A DNA stretch of 64,000 nt from Sphingosinithalassobacter tenebrarum (GTDB lineage: Bacteria > Pseudomonadota > Alphaproteobacteria > Sphingomonadales > Sphingomonadaceae), in NCBI RefSeq assembly GCF_011057975.1, contig NZ_CP049109.1, positions 992,001 to 1,056,000 on the forward strand, written 5' to 3'. This document shows, piece after piece, positions 1 to 8,927 of the stretch. The notes under the pieces are model-generated. The model was not told the DNA's origin and did no database searches. It saw nothing but the letters and a program-made list of their open reading frames with translations. The position numbers and the translations under genes were made by a program. Within the stretch, counting starts at the first letter, position 1; each line of letters starts with the position of its first letter.

Positions 1-1645
1 CGCCCGACAGGGTGCCGCTGGTGCGATCGAGGTTGAGATAATCGAGCCCGACATTGTTGAGGAAGCCGAGCCGCTCGTCGATTTCCTTGAGGATGGCGGT
101 GGCGATTTCGCGCTGCTGGCCGGTGAGGCTTTCGGGCAGCTCCTTGAACCAGCCGAGCGCGTCGACCACCGACAGGCGGGTGGCATAGGCGATGTCCTGC
201 CCGGCGATCTTCACGGCCAGCGCCTCGGGCTTGAGGCGCGCGCCGCCGCAGGTCTCGCAGGGGTGGCTCGCCTGATATTTGGACAGTTCCTCGCGCCTCC
301 AGGCGCTTTCGGTCTGGAGCATGCGGCGGTTGAGGTTGCCGATCACGCCCTCGAACGGCTTCTTGACGTCGTAGCTCTTCTTGCCGTCGACGAAGGTGAG
401 GGTGACGGGGATGCCACTCGTGCCGTGCAGGATGACGTGGCGGATATCCTCGGACAGCTCGTGCCAGGGCGTGTCGAGCTTGAAGCCATATTCGCGCGCG
501 AGGCTGCCGAGCACCTGCATGTAATAGGGCGAGGGCGGGTTGGATTTGGCCCAGGGGACGATCGCGCCCTTCTTGAGGCTGAGCTGATCGTTGGGGACGA
601 CGAGATCCTCGTCGAATTCGAGCCGTTCGCCGAGGCCGTCGCAGGCGGGGCAGGCGCCTTGCGGGGCGTTGAAGCTGAACAGGCGCGGTTCGATTTCGGG
701 GATGGAGAAACCGCTGACGGGGCAGGCGAATTTCTCCGAGAACACGATGCGGTTGTCCGGGATGCCGGCGCCCTTAAGGTTGCCGCCGGTCGCATTCCCC
801 TCCCGCTTGCGGGAGGGGTTAGGGGTGGGAATGTCCCCGTCCGCGACAAAGGACTGCGGTGCTTCATTGACGCGCCCACCCCCGGCCCCTCCCGCAAGCG
901 GGAGGGGAGAGATTTCCGCAACCGTCGCATCGACCAGATCGACATAGGCCAGCCCGTCCGCCAGCTTGAGCGCCGTTTCGAAACTGTCCGCCAGCCGCGT
1001 CGCGATATCCTCGCGCACCACCAGGCGATCGACCACCACTTCGATGTCGTGCTTGTATTTCTTGTCGAGCGCCGGCGCCTCTTCGATCAGATAGGTCTCG
1101 CCGTCGATGCGGACGCGCTGGAAGCCCGCCTTCTGCCACTCGGCGAGTTCCTTGCGATACTCGCCCTTGCGGCCGCGCACGACGGGGGCGAGGAGGAGCA
1201 GGCGGGTGCCCTCGGGCAATGCCAGCACGCGATCGACCATCTGCGACACCGTCTGCGCGCTGATCGGCAGGCCGGTGGCGGGCGAATAGGGCACGCCGAC
1301 CCGCGCCCAGAGCAGGCGCATGTAATCATAGATTTCGGTGACGGTTGCGACGGTCGAACGCGGGTTGCGGCTCGTCGTCTTCTGCTCGATCGAGATTGCG
1401 GGGGAGAGGCCTTCGATATGATCGACATCGGGCTTCTGCATCATCTCGAGAAACTGGCGCGCATAGGCCGACAGGCTCTCGACATAACGCCGCTGCCCCT
1501 CGGCATAGATGGTGTCGAAGGCGAGCGAGCTTTTGCCCGAGCCCGACAGCCCGGTGATCACCGTCAGCGTATCGCGCGGAATATCGACGTCGACGCCCTT
1601 GAGATTATGCTCACGCGCGCCGCGGACGTTTATGTGGGTCAGCAT
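1..1645 (-). CDS. uvrA: UvrA, excinuclease ABC subunit A (3' part beyond the window)
   Basis: Damage-sensing ATPase of nucleotide excision repair. The first ~548 residues are present; the family is usually ~950, so the second ABC module lies outside the left edge. The start gives [18 protein letters not shown]. Walker A GLSGSGKS is at residues 32-39, and [16 protein letters not shown] near residue 465 belongs to the second zinc/ABC region. The first zinc site is CPVSG (C308, S311) with CPAC (C332, C335), so one of the four cysteines of the E. coli site is a serine. Residues ~247-283 are encoded by a pair of palindromic repeats inserted in frame, with no stop. An SOS box lies 46 bases upstream. 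The gene is transcribed away from the restriction module at 2013. Identification is certain. Confidence 0.97.
   Translation of the reverse strand, partial: MLTHINVRGAREHNLKGVDVDIPRDTLTVITGLSGSGKSSLAFDTIYAEGQRRYVESLSAYARQFLEMMQKPDVDHIEGLSPAISIEQKTTSRNPRSTVATVTEIYDYMRLLWARVGVPYSPATGLPISAQTVSQMVDRVLALPEGTRLLLLAPVVRGRKGEYRKELAEWQKAGFQRVRIDGETYLIEEAPALDKKYKHDIEVVVDRLVVREDIATRLADSFETALKLADGLAYVDLVDATVAEISPLPLAGGAGGGRVNEAPQSFVADGDIPTPNPSRKREGNATGGNLKGAGIPDNRIVFSEKFACPVSGFSIPEIEPRLFSFNAPQGACPACDGLGERLEFDEDLVVPNDQLSLKKGAIVPWAKSNPPSPYYMQVLGSLAREYGFKLDTPWHELSEDIRHVILHGTSGIPVTLTFVDGKKSYDVKKPFEGVIGNLNRRMLQTESAWRREELSKYQASHPCETCGGARLKPEALAVKIAGQDIAYATRLSVVDALGWFKELPESLTGQQREIATAILKEIDERLGFLNNVGLDYLNLDRTSGTLSG
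797..907. repeat. Inverted pair of palindromic repeats inside uvrA
   Basis: Two copies of one palindrome, each with 10-bp arms CCCCTCCCGC/GCGGGAGGGG around a 2-base centre, at 797-818 and 886-907. They are in opposite orientation and each is followed outwardly or inwardly by a G-rich tail (GGGGTGGG type). The same family and arrangement recur at 44989-45098. Start-to-start spacing is 89 here and 88 there. In uvrA the pair is translated as a low-complexity Gly/Pro/Arg segment. This looks like a sphingomonad REP-type doublet. Mobility and function are inferred. Confidence 0.9.
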
Positions 1646-2012
1646 TGGGAACACCCATGCTTTGTAATCTCGGTAAGTGCCATGCGGAGAGTTCTACTTC
1701 TGTTCCTCGGGAAGGTACAGAGGGGAGATAGGGGCGCGGGGCATGGGATTTTAGGGGGCATTGGCCCCGCCGACACGGACGCGAGACGTGTGCCGGTTTC
1801 CCTTGCCTGTGCGAGACGATTCCCTGCGCACCGGGGCGTGATGCCCAGGGCAGGAATGCCGAAGCCCTCCGCCGCTCCACGTCCGAAACACTGGGCGTGA
1901 TCGGTATCGGCGTCACCGGGCATTTTGGCAAGCGACCGATATGGAAGTTTCCCGCCCGGCAAGGCGCTTGATGTGAAGCGGCTTTTCCGGGCAGGAAGGC
2001 GCGGGGGATGCC
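1646..2012. other. Divergent intergenic region, uvrA / restriction module
   Basis: A 367-base gap between the divergent starts of uvrA and the MmeI-like gene. Apart from the SOS box at 1691-1705 I see no open frame with a ribosome binding site, no tRNA and no clear terminator. It must hold promoters for both directions, but no convincing -35/-10 pair could be chosen by eye. Confidence 0.6.
1691..1705. promoter_or_regulatory. LexA operator (SOS box) for uvrA
   Basis: GTTC TACTTCT GTTC, an exact match to the alphaproteobacterial LexA box GTTC-N7-GTTC. It ends 46 bases upstream of the uvrA start codon, a normal promoter-overlapping position. The next plus-strand gene starts more than 300 bases away, so uvrA is the likely target. 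This predicts DNA-damage induction of uvrA. Confidence 0.85.
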
Positions 2013-5000
2013 GTGACCGTCGAAGAATTCATCGAACGCTGGGGCAGGAACGAAGGCGGTGCCGAGCGCGCCAACTATGCGCTGTTCCTGTCCGAACTCT
2101 GCGCGCTGCTCGATCTGCCTCCGCCCGATCCGGCCGACGCGACGCACGAGAACAACGATTACGTCTTCGAACGCGCCGTCACCTTTCGCGATGCCGAGGG
2201 GAAGACGGGGCACGGCCGCATCGACCTGTACAAGCGCGGCTGCTTCGTGCTGGAGGCCAAGCAGAGCCGGCAGAAGGGCGGGGCGAAGGAAGTCGCGCTC
2301 GCCGCCGAACAACAGGGCCTGCCGGGGATAGAAGCGCCGCAGGTGCGCGGGCGCCGCAGCGCGCATCGCGCCTGGGACGTGCTGATGCGCAACGCGCGCG
2401 AACAGGCGGAGCAATATGCCCGCGCGCTGCCCGAAAGCCATGTCTGGCCGCCCTTCATTCTGGTGTGCGATGTCGGCCATGCGATCGAAGTGTTCGCCGA
2501 TTTTTCGGGGCAGGGGCGCAATTACCGGCAATTCCCCGATCGCGCAGGGTTCCGCATCTATCTGGAGGATCTGCGCGACGAGGCTATTCGCGAGCGGCTG
2601 CGCGCGATCTGGACCGATCCGCACGCGCTCGATCCCGCCAAGCACTCAGCCGAAGTCACGCGCGACATTTCGGAACGGCTGGCCGATGTCAGCAAGCTGC
2701 TGGAGGATCGCGGGCACGAGCCCGAGCGCGTCGCGCATTTCCTGATGCGCGTGCTGTTCACGATGTTCGCGGAGGATAGCGGCCTGCTCGCCGAAGGCAG
2801 CTTCCTCGACGTGCTGTCCGATGCGCGGAGCAACCCGGACAGTTTCGCGCCGATGCTGGAGGATCTGTGGCGCGTGATGGATACCGGCGGATTTTCGCCG
2901 GTGCTGCGCAAGGAAGTGCGCAAGTTCAACGGCGGCCTCTTCGCCGAACGCTCCGCCATCCCGTTGCGCAAGGAAGAAATCGGCGAGCTGTATGAAGCCG
3001 CCAAACATGTCTGGACCGATGTCGAACCCGCGATTTTCGGCACGCTGCTCGAACAGGCGCTCGACAAGGACGAAAGGCGGCGGCTGGGCGCGCATTACAC
3101 GCCGCGCGCCTATGTCGAGCGGCTGGTCGAGGCGACGATCATCCAGCCGCTCAAGGACGAATGGGAAGGCGCGGTGCTGGGCACGGTGGAGCGCGAGCGC
3201 GAAAGCGATCCGCAGGCGGCGATCCGGGCGGTGCATGATTTCCATGTGAAGCTGGCGAAGACGCGCGTGCTCGATCCCGCCTGCGGCACGGGCAATTTCC
3301 TCTATGTCGCGCTCGAACTGATGAAGCGGCTGGAAGGCGATGTGCTCGAAGTGCTTGCCGATCTGGGCGGTCAGGAGGCGCTGGCGCTGGAAACCGATAC
3401 GGTGCATCCGCGCAATTTCCTGGGGATGGAGCTCAATCCGCGCGCCGCCGCGATCGCCGAGCTGGTGCTGTGGCTCGGCTATCTGCAATGGCAGATGCGC
3501 AACAAGGCGTCGATCAGCGATCCGGTGCTGGAAAAACTGTCGAACATCACCGCAATGGATGCGGTGCTGGCGCATGATCCTGAACGGCCGAAAGCCGATG
3601 GCAGCGGCACCGAACTGCCCAATCCGCGCCGCCCCGAATGGCCCGAGGCGGAGTATATCGTCGGGAATCCGCCGTTCATCGCGGGTCAGGACTTTCGCTC
3701 GCGTTTCGGTGAATCCTACGCAGTAGCTCTTTGGAAGGCTAATCCGAAGATCAACAAATCGGCCGATTTCGTGATGTACTGGTGGGATCGCGCCGCCGAG
3801 CAACTGACGCGCAAGGGCAGCGCGCTCAAGCGCTTTGGCTTCGTCACCACCAATTCGATCACGCAGGAATTCAGCCGCCGGGTGATCGCGAAGCGTATGG
3901 AGGGGCGCCCGCCGATCAGCCTGGTGATGGCGATCCCCGACCATCCCTGGACCAAGGCGACGCGCGACGCGGCGGCGGTGCGGATCGCGATGACCGTCGC
4001 CGAGGCGGGGAAGCGAGAGGGCATGTTGCTCGACGTGATATCAGAGCAAGGGCTGGGGACTGACGCGCCGGATATTGTGCTTAGTCAGATAAACGGGACG
4101 ATCAACTCGGATTTGAGTATCGGAACTGACGTTACGCGTGCAGTTAAACTGCTATCGAACGCGTGGATTTGCCACGACGGCGTTAAACTGCACGGTAAAG
4201 GTTTTTCGATACATCTGTCAGATGCGAGAAGCCTTGGTCTAGGACGTCGCGAAGGGCTTGATAACTTCATTCGGCCTTACCGAAATGGTCGGGATTTAAC
4301 TCAAGTAAACCCTATTTATTCTGAAAATAAATACGTTATTGACTTCTTTGAGGCCGGATCAGAGTCTGACGTTAGGCGTCAATTTCCTGAAGTATATCAG
4401 TATCTCCTAACCACCGTGCGTCCCGCGAGGGAAGCGCAGGTTCAAAAGTCCCCTACTGTAGATGCTCTGGCGTATCTAGATAAGTGGTGGCTTATGGGTA
4501 AGCCTAGGCCAGAATTGCGGCCCGCATTGAATGGTATTGATAGATATATTGCCACGGTAGATACGGCTAAGCACCGTGTATTTCAGTTTTTGAGCGTGAA
4601 TATTATTTGTGATGATGGCGTGGTTATAATTGCAGCGAAGAATGCAGACATGCTCGGGGTAATTTCGTCAAAAATTCATGCAGTTTGGTGTTTGAAAGTA
4701 AGCGGGATGCTCGAGGATCGGCCAAGGTATTTTAAGTCCCAGACCTTCGACCCATTCCCCTTCCCCGACGCCAGCAAAGCCCAGCGCAAGATCATCGGCG
4801 ATCTCGCCGAGGAACTCGATGCCACGCGCAAGGAAGTGCTTGCCGAACATGGCGATTTGACGCTGACCGGCCTCTATAATCTGCGCGCGAAGCTGGTGCA
4901 GGGCGAGCCGTTCGACATGGTCGAGCAGGACCAGCGCACGCGCGGGCGTGTCGACATCATCGCCGAGCTGCACGACCGCATCGATGCCGCCGTCGCCGAC

Positions 5001-5420
5001 GCCTATGGCTGGCCGCAGGACCTGACCGACGAAGCGATCGTCGAGCGGCTGGTCGCGCTCAATGCCGAACGCCATGCCGAGGAACAGGCGGGCACGGTCC
5101 GCTGGCTGCGCCCCGACTATCAGATCGCCAAGGCGGGCCTTACCCAGCTTCCCGCCAAGGGCCGCGCCGAACAGATCGAGGCGCTGCTGCCCGAGGCCAA
5201 GGCGAAAAAGCCCGCCTTTCCCCGCGACGCGATCGGCCAGACCGCCGCGGTGCTCGCCGATCTGCGCGGCGGCGGCACGATGACCGCGGGCGCCATCGCC
5301 GCGCGCTATTCGCAGGGCCGCAGGATCGAAAAACGCATCGCCTCGACGCTCGACGCGCTGGTCCGCCTGGGCCATGTCGCCCGCGACGGCGAGGGATACC
5401 GGCTGCGCAAGGCGGCGTGA
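2013..5420 (+). CDS. MmeI-like (type IIL) fused restriction endonuclease / adenine methyltransferase
   Basis: A 1135-residue single-chain restriction-modification enzyme. The N-terminus carries a PD-(D/E)XK site: D71, nine residues, then E81-A-K83, matching the D-X9-EXK arrangement known for MmeI. A helical spacer follows, then the methyltransferase core with AdoMet motif DPACGTGNF (~421-429) and catalytic NPPF (~552-555). The target-recognition region is about residues 690-910, and a winged-helix-like tail ends the protein. The start is GTG at 2013. Bases ~4080-4740, encoding the recognition domain, are visibly more AT-rich than the flanks, which suggests domain exchange. The next gene, an Mrr-like nuclease, begins 9 bases after the stop. 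Family membership is solid; active cleavage is inferred from the motifs. Confidence 0.85.
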   Translation: MTVEEFIERWGRNEGGAERANYALFLSELCALLDLPPPDPADATHENNDYVFERAVTFRDAEGKTGHGRIDLYKRGCFVLEAKQSRQKGGAKEVALAAEQQGLPGIEAPQVRGRRSAHRAWDVLMRNAREQAEQYARALPESHVWPPFILVCDVGHAIEVFADFSGQGRNYRQFPDRAGFRIYLEDLRDEAIRERLRAIWTDPHALDPAKHSAEVTRDISERLADVSKLLEDRGHEPERVAHFLMRVLFTMFAEDSGLLAEGSFLDVLSDARSNPDSFAPMLEDLWRVMDTGGFSPVLRKEVRKFNGGLFAERSAIPLRKEEIGELYEAAKHVWTDVEPAIFGTLLEQALDKDERRRLGAHYTPRAYVERLVEATIIQPLKDEWEGAVLGTVERERESDPQAAIRAVHDFHVKLAKTRVLDPACGTGNFLYVALELMKRLEGDVLEVLADLGGQEALALETDTVHPRNFLGMELNPRAAAIAELVLWLGYLQWQMRNKASISDPVLEKLSNITAMDAVLAHDPERPKADGSGTELPNPRRPEWPEAEYIVGNPPFIAGQDFRSRFGESYAVALWKANPKINKSADFVMYWWDRAAEQLTRKGSALKRFGFVTTNSITQEFSRRVIAKRMEGRPPISLVMAIPDHPWTKATRDAAAVRIAMTVAEAGKREGMLLDVISEQGLGTDAPDIVLSQINGTINSDLSIGTDVTRAVKLLSNAWICHDGVKLHGKGFSIHLSDARSLGLGRREGLDNFIRPYRNGRDLTQVNPIYSENKYVIDFFEAGSESDVRRQFPEVYQYLLTTVRPAREAQVQKSPTVDALAYLDKWWLMGKPRPELRPALNGIDRYIATVDTAKHRVFQFLSVNIICDDGVVIIAAKNADMLGVISSKIHAVWCLKVSGMLEDRPRYFKSQTFDPFPFPDASKAQRKIIGDLAEELDATRKEVLAEHGDLTLTGLYNLRAKLVQGEPFDMVEQDQRTRGRVDIIAELHDRIDAAVADAYGWPQDLTDEAIVERLVALNAERHAEEQAGTVRWLRPDYQIAKAGLTQLPAKGRAEQIEALLPEAKAKKPAFPRDAIGQTAAVLADLRGGGTMTAGAIAARYSQGRRIEKRIASTLDALVRLGHVARDGEGYRLRKAA

Positions 5421-5429
5421 GGAGAGAGC

Positions 5430-6290
5430 ATGACGGTTGCCATTCCCGCCCACGAAGAACTGATGCTCCCGACGATGCGTGTCCTCGACGCGCATGGCGG
5501 ATCGGCGAGCAATGAGGAGATTCAGGAGGCGCTGATCGAGATGCTGGGGCTGACGCCCGAGCAGATGGACGTCACCTATCCGACTTCGGGCGTGCAAGTG
5601 GTGCCCGATCGTATGTCCTGGGCGCGCAGCTATCTGAAATATCCGGGCTTTGTGGATAACCCGAGGCGCGCCGTCTGGGTGTTGACCGAGGAAGGGCGCG
5701 CGGCGCTCGACTGGGACGAGGCGGCGATCCGCAAGGCAGTGGCAAGGGGCTATGCCGAGCGGCAGAAGGCGAGGGCGGCCTCAGAGGCGATGCCAGACGG
5801 CGACCCGGAGGCCGATGATGGCGCGGCGGACTGGAACGACACGCTCCTCGCCACACTGCGCGGGATGGACCCGGCGGGGTTCGAGCGGCTGGCGCAGCGG
5901 CTGTTGCGCGAAAGCGGGTTCGTGCGTGTCGAAGTCAGCGGCCGGTCGGGCGATGGCGGGATCGACGGGTCGGGCGTGCTGCGGATGAACCTGATCAGCT
6001 TTCAGGTGCTGTTCCAGTGCAAGCGCTATACCGGGTCGGTGGGCTCTTCCACGGTGCGCGATTTTCGCGGGGCGATGCAGGGGCGCGCCGACAAGGGGCT
6101 GATCATCACCACCGGCACCTTTACCGCCGATGCGCGCAGGGAAGCGACGCGCGACGGGGCGCCCGCGATCGACCTGATCGATGGCGAGGCGCTGTGCGAG
6201 CTGCTCAAGGAGCGGCGGCTGGGGGTGCGGGTGCGCGAAGTGGTGCGCGAGGAAGTCGATGTGCTGCCCGAATTCTTCGCCGAGATCTGA
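5430..6290 (+). CDS. Mrr-like restriction endonuclease with N-terminal winged helix
   Basis: 286 residues. The first ~100 residues resemble the Mrr N-terminal winged-helix domain. Residues ~145-265 form an Mrr catalytic domain, with PD-(D/E)XK-type residues D179 in GGIDG and Q196-C-K198 in QCKRY. Mrr enzymes normally cut DNA carrying particular base modifications. The ATG follows GGAGAGAG and lies 9 bases after the methyltransferase stop, so the two are probably co-translated. How a modification-dependent nuclease coexists with a methylating partner is unclear: it may target other modifications, or act as a conventional partner nuclease of the methyltransferase. Family call is firm; substrate is unknown. 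Confidence 0.85.
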   Translation: MTVAIPAHEELMLPTMRVLDAHGGSASNEEIQEALIEMLGLTPEQMDVTYPTSGVQVVPDRMSWARSYLKYPGFVDNPRRAVWVLTEEGRAALDWDEAAIRKAVARGYAERQKARAASEAMPDGDPEADDGAADWNDTLLATLRGMDPAGFERLAQRLLRESGFVRVEVSGRSGDGGIDGSGVLRMNLISFQVLFQCKRYTGSVGSSTVRDFRGAMQGRADKGLIITTGTFTADARREATRDGAPAIDLIDGEALCELLKERRLGVRVREVVREEVDVLPEFFAEI

Positions 6291-6367
6291 TCCGCGTTCC
6301 GCGCTTGCCCGGCGGCGCGCATGCTGCCATCGCGCGGGTGTCTCCGCATCGGTGGAAGGGCGCCGGC

Positions 6368-6883
6368 ATGAACCTATACGATGTTTCGATCCCGCTGTTC
6401 GAACGCGGGCTGACCAATATGAAGGCGTTTCTGGAAAAGGGCCGCGCGCATGCCGGGGCGCGGGGCCTGCCCGAAAGCGCGCTGACCGAAGCGCGGCTGG
6501 CCGAGGATATGCGGCCGCTGACGGCGCAGGTGCAGCTGGCCTGTGACGCTGCGAAATTCGTGGCGGTGCGCGTGGGCGGTGTCGCCGACGTGCCGATGGC
6601 GGACACGGAAACCAGTTTTGCCGATCTCGCCGCGCGGATCGATGCGACGCTGGCGCTGCTCGCGCGGGCCGATCGCGCCGATTTCGAGGGGCGCGACGAG
6701 CGGCCGGTGACGCTTAAGACTCCCTCGCGCGACTTCGACTTCATCGCGCGCGATTATGTGCTGGGCTTTTCGGTCCCCAACTTCTTTTTCCACGTCACCA
6801 CCGCCTATGCGATCCTGCGCATGAAGGGCGTCACGCTGGGCAAGATGGATTTTCTGGCGGGCGCGCTGCCGACCCCGCGATAG
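6368..6883 (+). CDS. DUF1993 family protein
   Basis: 171 residues starting MNLYDVSIPLFERGLTNMK. The overall pattern is an initial amphipathic helix, a long helical middle, and a closing FFFHVTTAYAILRMKGVTLGKMDFLAG block. This matches DUF1993, a family of cytosolic helical-bundle proteins of unknown function. The gene lies 77 bases downstream of the Mrr-like gene on the same strand. Linkage to the restriction module may be coincidental, since DUF1993 proteins are usually found singly. No catalytic residues can be named. Confidence 0.8.
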   Translation: MNLYDVSIPLFERGLTNMKAFLEKGRAHAGARGLPESALTEARLAEDMRPLTAQVQLACDAAKFVAVRVGGVADVPMADTETSFADLAARIDATLALLARADRADFEGRDERPVTLKTPSRDFDFIARDYVLGFSVPNFFFHVTTAYAILRMKGVTLGKMDFLAGALPTPR

Positions 6884-7002
6884 CGCCCCGGGGCACCCTG
6901 CCCCCATGTTATCGGCTGTCATCGGCGCGACGAAGCCGCTAATCCTGGGTTCAGCGCGTGTGGCGCCTGATGCGCCCGCGACCGCGACGGGGAGGAAGGC
7001 GA

Positions 7003-8424
7003 ATGGCGAGGCGGAGACTATCGGCGATCCATGCCGCGACAATGGGCGCTGCGCTGGTTCTGGGCGGCTGTACCTATGCCACCGGCTATTCGGGATATTC
7101 GGCGCCCGCGGCGGGGCCGTGGCTGCAGGACATCGGCTATGGCGGCTATGCCTGGATCGACCGCGCCGACGCGCTGGCCGATGCGTTCGGCGATGCGCCG
7201 CCCGATTTCTCCTTTGCCTTCGACGGCGGCTATCCCTGGGCGTGGCAGACCGCGGACGGATACTGGATGGTGGTCGAGCCGGCGGGCGGCGGCTTGCGCA
7301 GCTATTTTTTCGAACCGGGGGAATGGGCGCCGTTCCTGGTGCGCGATTTCGACTATGCCTTCGCCTATGATCGCGGGCGACCAGTGGCGGTCTATGATCG
7401 CTATGGCCGGATGCTGTCGCCGGGCGAGGCGGAGCCGCTGCGGTCGCTTGCCTATGCCGATCTGGCGCGCGGACGGCGCATCCATGACGCGATGGGCGGC
7501 AGCGGCGGGGGCGGCTGGTACAAGCCGGGCTATACCCAGTGGGCGGAGTTCTCGCTCTTCTTCTATTCGACGCGCGCGCAGTGGGATTCGGGATGGCAGC
7601 GACAGCCGGGCTGGGCGCAATATCGCCGCACGCGGACGGACCGCGACCGGTTCGAAGCCGAACGCCGCCGCCGCCGCGATGCTTCCGAACGCTGGCGGCA
7701 CTGGCGCGAGGGCGGGCGGCAGGGGCCGCCGCCGGGCCGTGGCGACGGACATGACCGACCAGGCCGCGATCAGCGTCCCGATCGCCCGGAACGGCCCGAT
7801 CGCCCCGATCGGCCGCCGCGTCCGACCCCCGCGCCGGCGCCGGCGCCGACGCCCCGGGCCACGCCCGATCCACAGGCCGCCGAAGGGCCGGTCGGTCGGC
7901 GCCCGGTGCGCGATCGGCCCGACCGGCCGGAAATGGCCGAGGACCGGCCGATGACACCGCGGCCGGGGACGCAGCCGCCGCAACGCGAAGCGCCGCGCCC
8001 CGATCGGCCGCCGCGTACGCTGCCCCATCGCGCTGATGAACGGCCCGTGCGGCAGCGCCCGCCGCGGCCCGAACGCGCCGAGGATCGGCCGAGCAATCCG
8101 CGCCCTCAGCCCGGCCGGATCGACGTGCCGAATCCGCCGCCGGTCCAGACCGACGCGCGTCCGGGGCAACAGCGGCCGACACCGCCCGAGCGCGTCGAGG
8201 ATCGCAGTGCCGCGCCGCCGCGTGCGCAGCCTGCGCCGACACCTGCGCGTCCCACTCGCGCCCAGCCGGCTCCGCGCCCAGCACCACGGGCAACCCCCGT
8301 GCCGACGCCGCCCCGGGCAGCTCCCGCGCCAACGCCATCGCCTTCGCCCGGTGCGCGACCGCAGCGGCGCCCTTCGCAGTTGCGCGACGCGCGCCCGACG
8401 GAAAGCGAAAGCGACGATGATTGA
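7003..8424 (+). CDS. Lipoprotein with long Pro/Arg-rich C-terminal tail
   Basis: 473 residues from the ATG at 7003, chosen for the strong GGAGGAAGG upstream. A signal segment with lipobox LGGC gives a predicted lipoprotein. Residues ~25-210 are a globular part rich in Tyr, Trp and Gly (GYGGYAWIDRADALADAFGD and following). From about residue 210 the protein becomes Arg-rich, and from ~240 it is almost entirely Asp/Arg/Pro/Ala, with DRPDRPERPDRP-like units and Pro-Ala-Pro stretches. Such tails are typical of periplasmic spacers that cross or bind peptidoglycan. No enzymatic motif was found. It converges with the metallopeptidase-like gene at 8452. Function unknown. Confidence 0.75.
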   Translation: MARRRLSAIHAATMGAALVLGGCTYATGYSGYSAPAAGPWLQDIGYGGYAWIDRADALADAFGDAPPDFSFAFDGGYPWAWQTADGYWMVVEPAGGGLRSYFFEPGEWAPFLVRDFDYAFAYDRGRPVAVYDRYGRMLSPGEAEPLRSLAYADLARGRRIHDAMGGSGGGGWYKPGYTQWAEFSLFFYSTRAQWDSGWQRQPGWAQYRRTRTDRDRFEAERRRRRDASERWRHWREGGRQGPPPGRGDGHDRPGRDQRPDRPERPDRPDRPPRPTPAPAPAPTPRATPDPQAAEGPVGRRPVRDRPDRPEMAEDRPMTPRPGTQPPQREAPRPDRPPRTLPHRADERPVRQRPPRPERAEDRPSNPRPQPGRIDVPNPPPVQTDARPGQQRPTPPERVEDRSAAPPRAQPAPTPARPTRAQPAPRPAPRATPVPTPPRAAPAPTPSPSPGARPQRRPSQLRDARPTESESDDD

Positions 8425-8451
8425 TCGGCCGGTGCCCAGGCCCGGGCGCGA

Positions 8452-8925
8452 CTAGAAGGGGAGCAGTTCTTCCAGTGCCGCTGCCGGCGCATCGCAACCG
8501 GGCGCCGCCCCGTGCCGCAGCAGAAAAGCGTGGCGCACGATCTCCGCCTGCTGCTCGATGCCGTAGTGGCGAAAGGGGCGGCCGGGCTTCAGCGTGTAGC
8601 GATAGCTGCAGAAGGGGTGGCGCGCGAGCGGCAGGAAGATTCCCTGCTGATGCTGCCAGACATGCACCATTTCGTGGAGGAACAATCCCTGGAGGCCGAG
8701 CGACGCCTCGCCGAAATCGTCGCGATAGAGGCCGCTTTCGGGGTGGAAGTGGATTGTGCCGAGCGGCGCCATCGTTACCTTTTTCGGCTGGAAAAAGGCC
8801 CATTTGCGGTTGGCGATGCGCGCGCGGTCGTAATCGATCGCCTCGCCGAACACCGATCGGCAGAGCGTGATTTCGCCGGGCGTCAGCGGGCGTTTGGATC
8901 GCTGACCCGATATGTCGGCGGTCAA
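8452..8925 (-). CDS. Putative zinc metallopeptidase-like protein ('vgr-related' family)
   Basis: 157 residues with the zinc-binding signature HEMVH (HEXXH) inside LHEMVHVWQHQQG. It begins with LTPGEITLCRSVFGEAIDYD, a segment shared by sphingomonad proteins often labelled 'vgr related'. There is no signal peptide. The start is a TTG only 2 bases after the stop of the upstream copper-chaperone gene, so translational coupling is likely; no better start exists upstream. The HEXXH motif is clear, but proteolytic activity is unproven and a third zinc ligand could not be assigned. Confidence 0.7.
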   Translation of the reverse strand: MTADISGQRSKRPLTPGEITLCRSVFGEAIDYDRARIANRKWAFFQPKKVTMAPLGTIHFHPESGLYRDDFGEASLGLQGLFLHEMVHVWQHQQGIFLPLARHPFCSYRYTLKPGRPFRHYGIEQQAEIVRHAFLLRHGAAPGCDAPAAALEELLPF

Positions 8926-8927
8926 GT

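Noticed and set aside
263..1900. 545-codon plus-strand frame opposite uvrA
   Set aside because: Antisense to a certain uvrA; no ribosome binding site, composition typical of GC-rich shadows.
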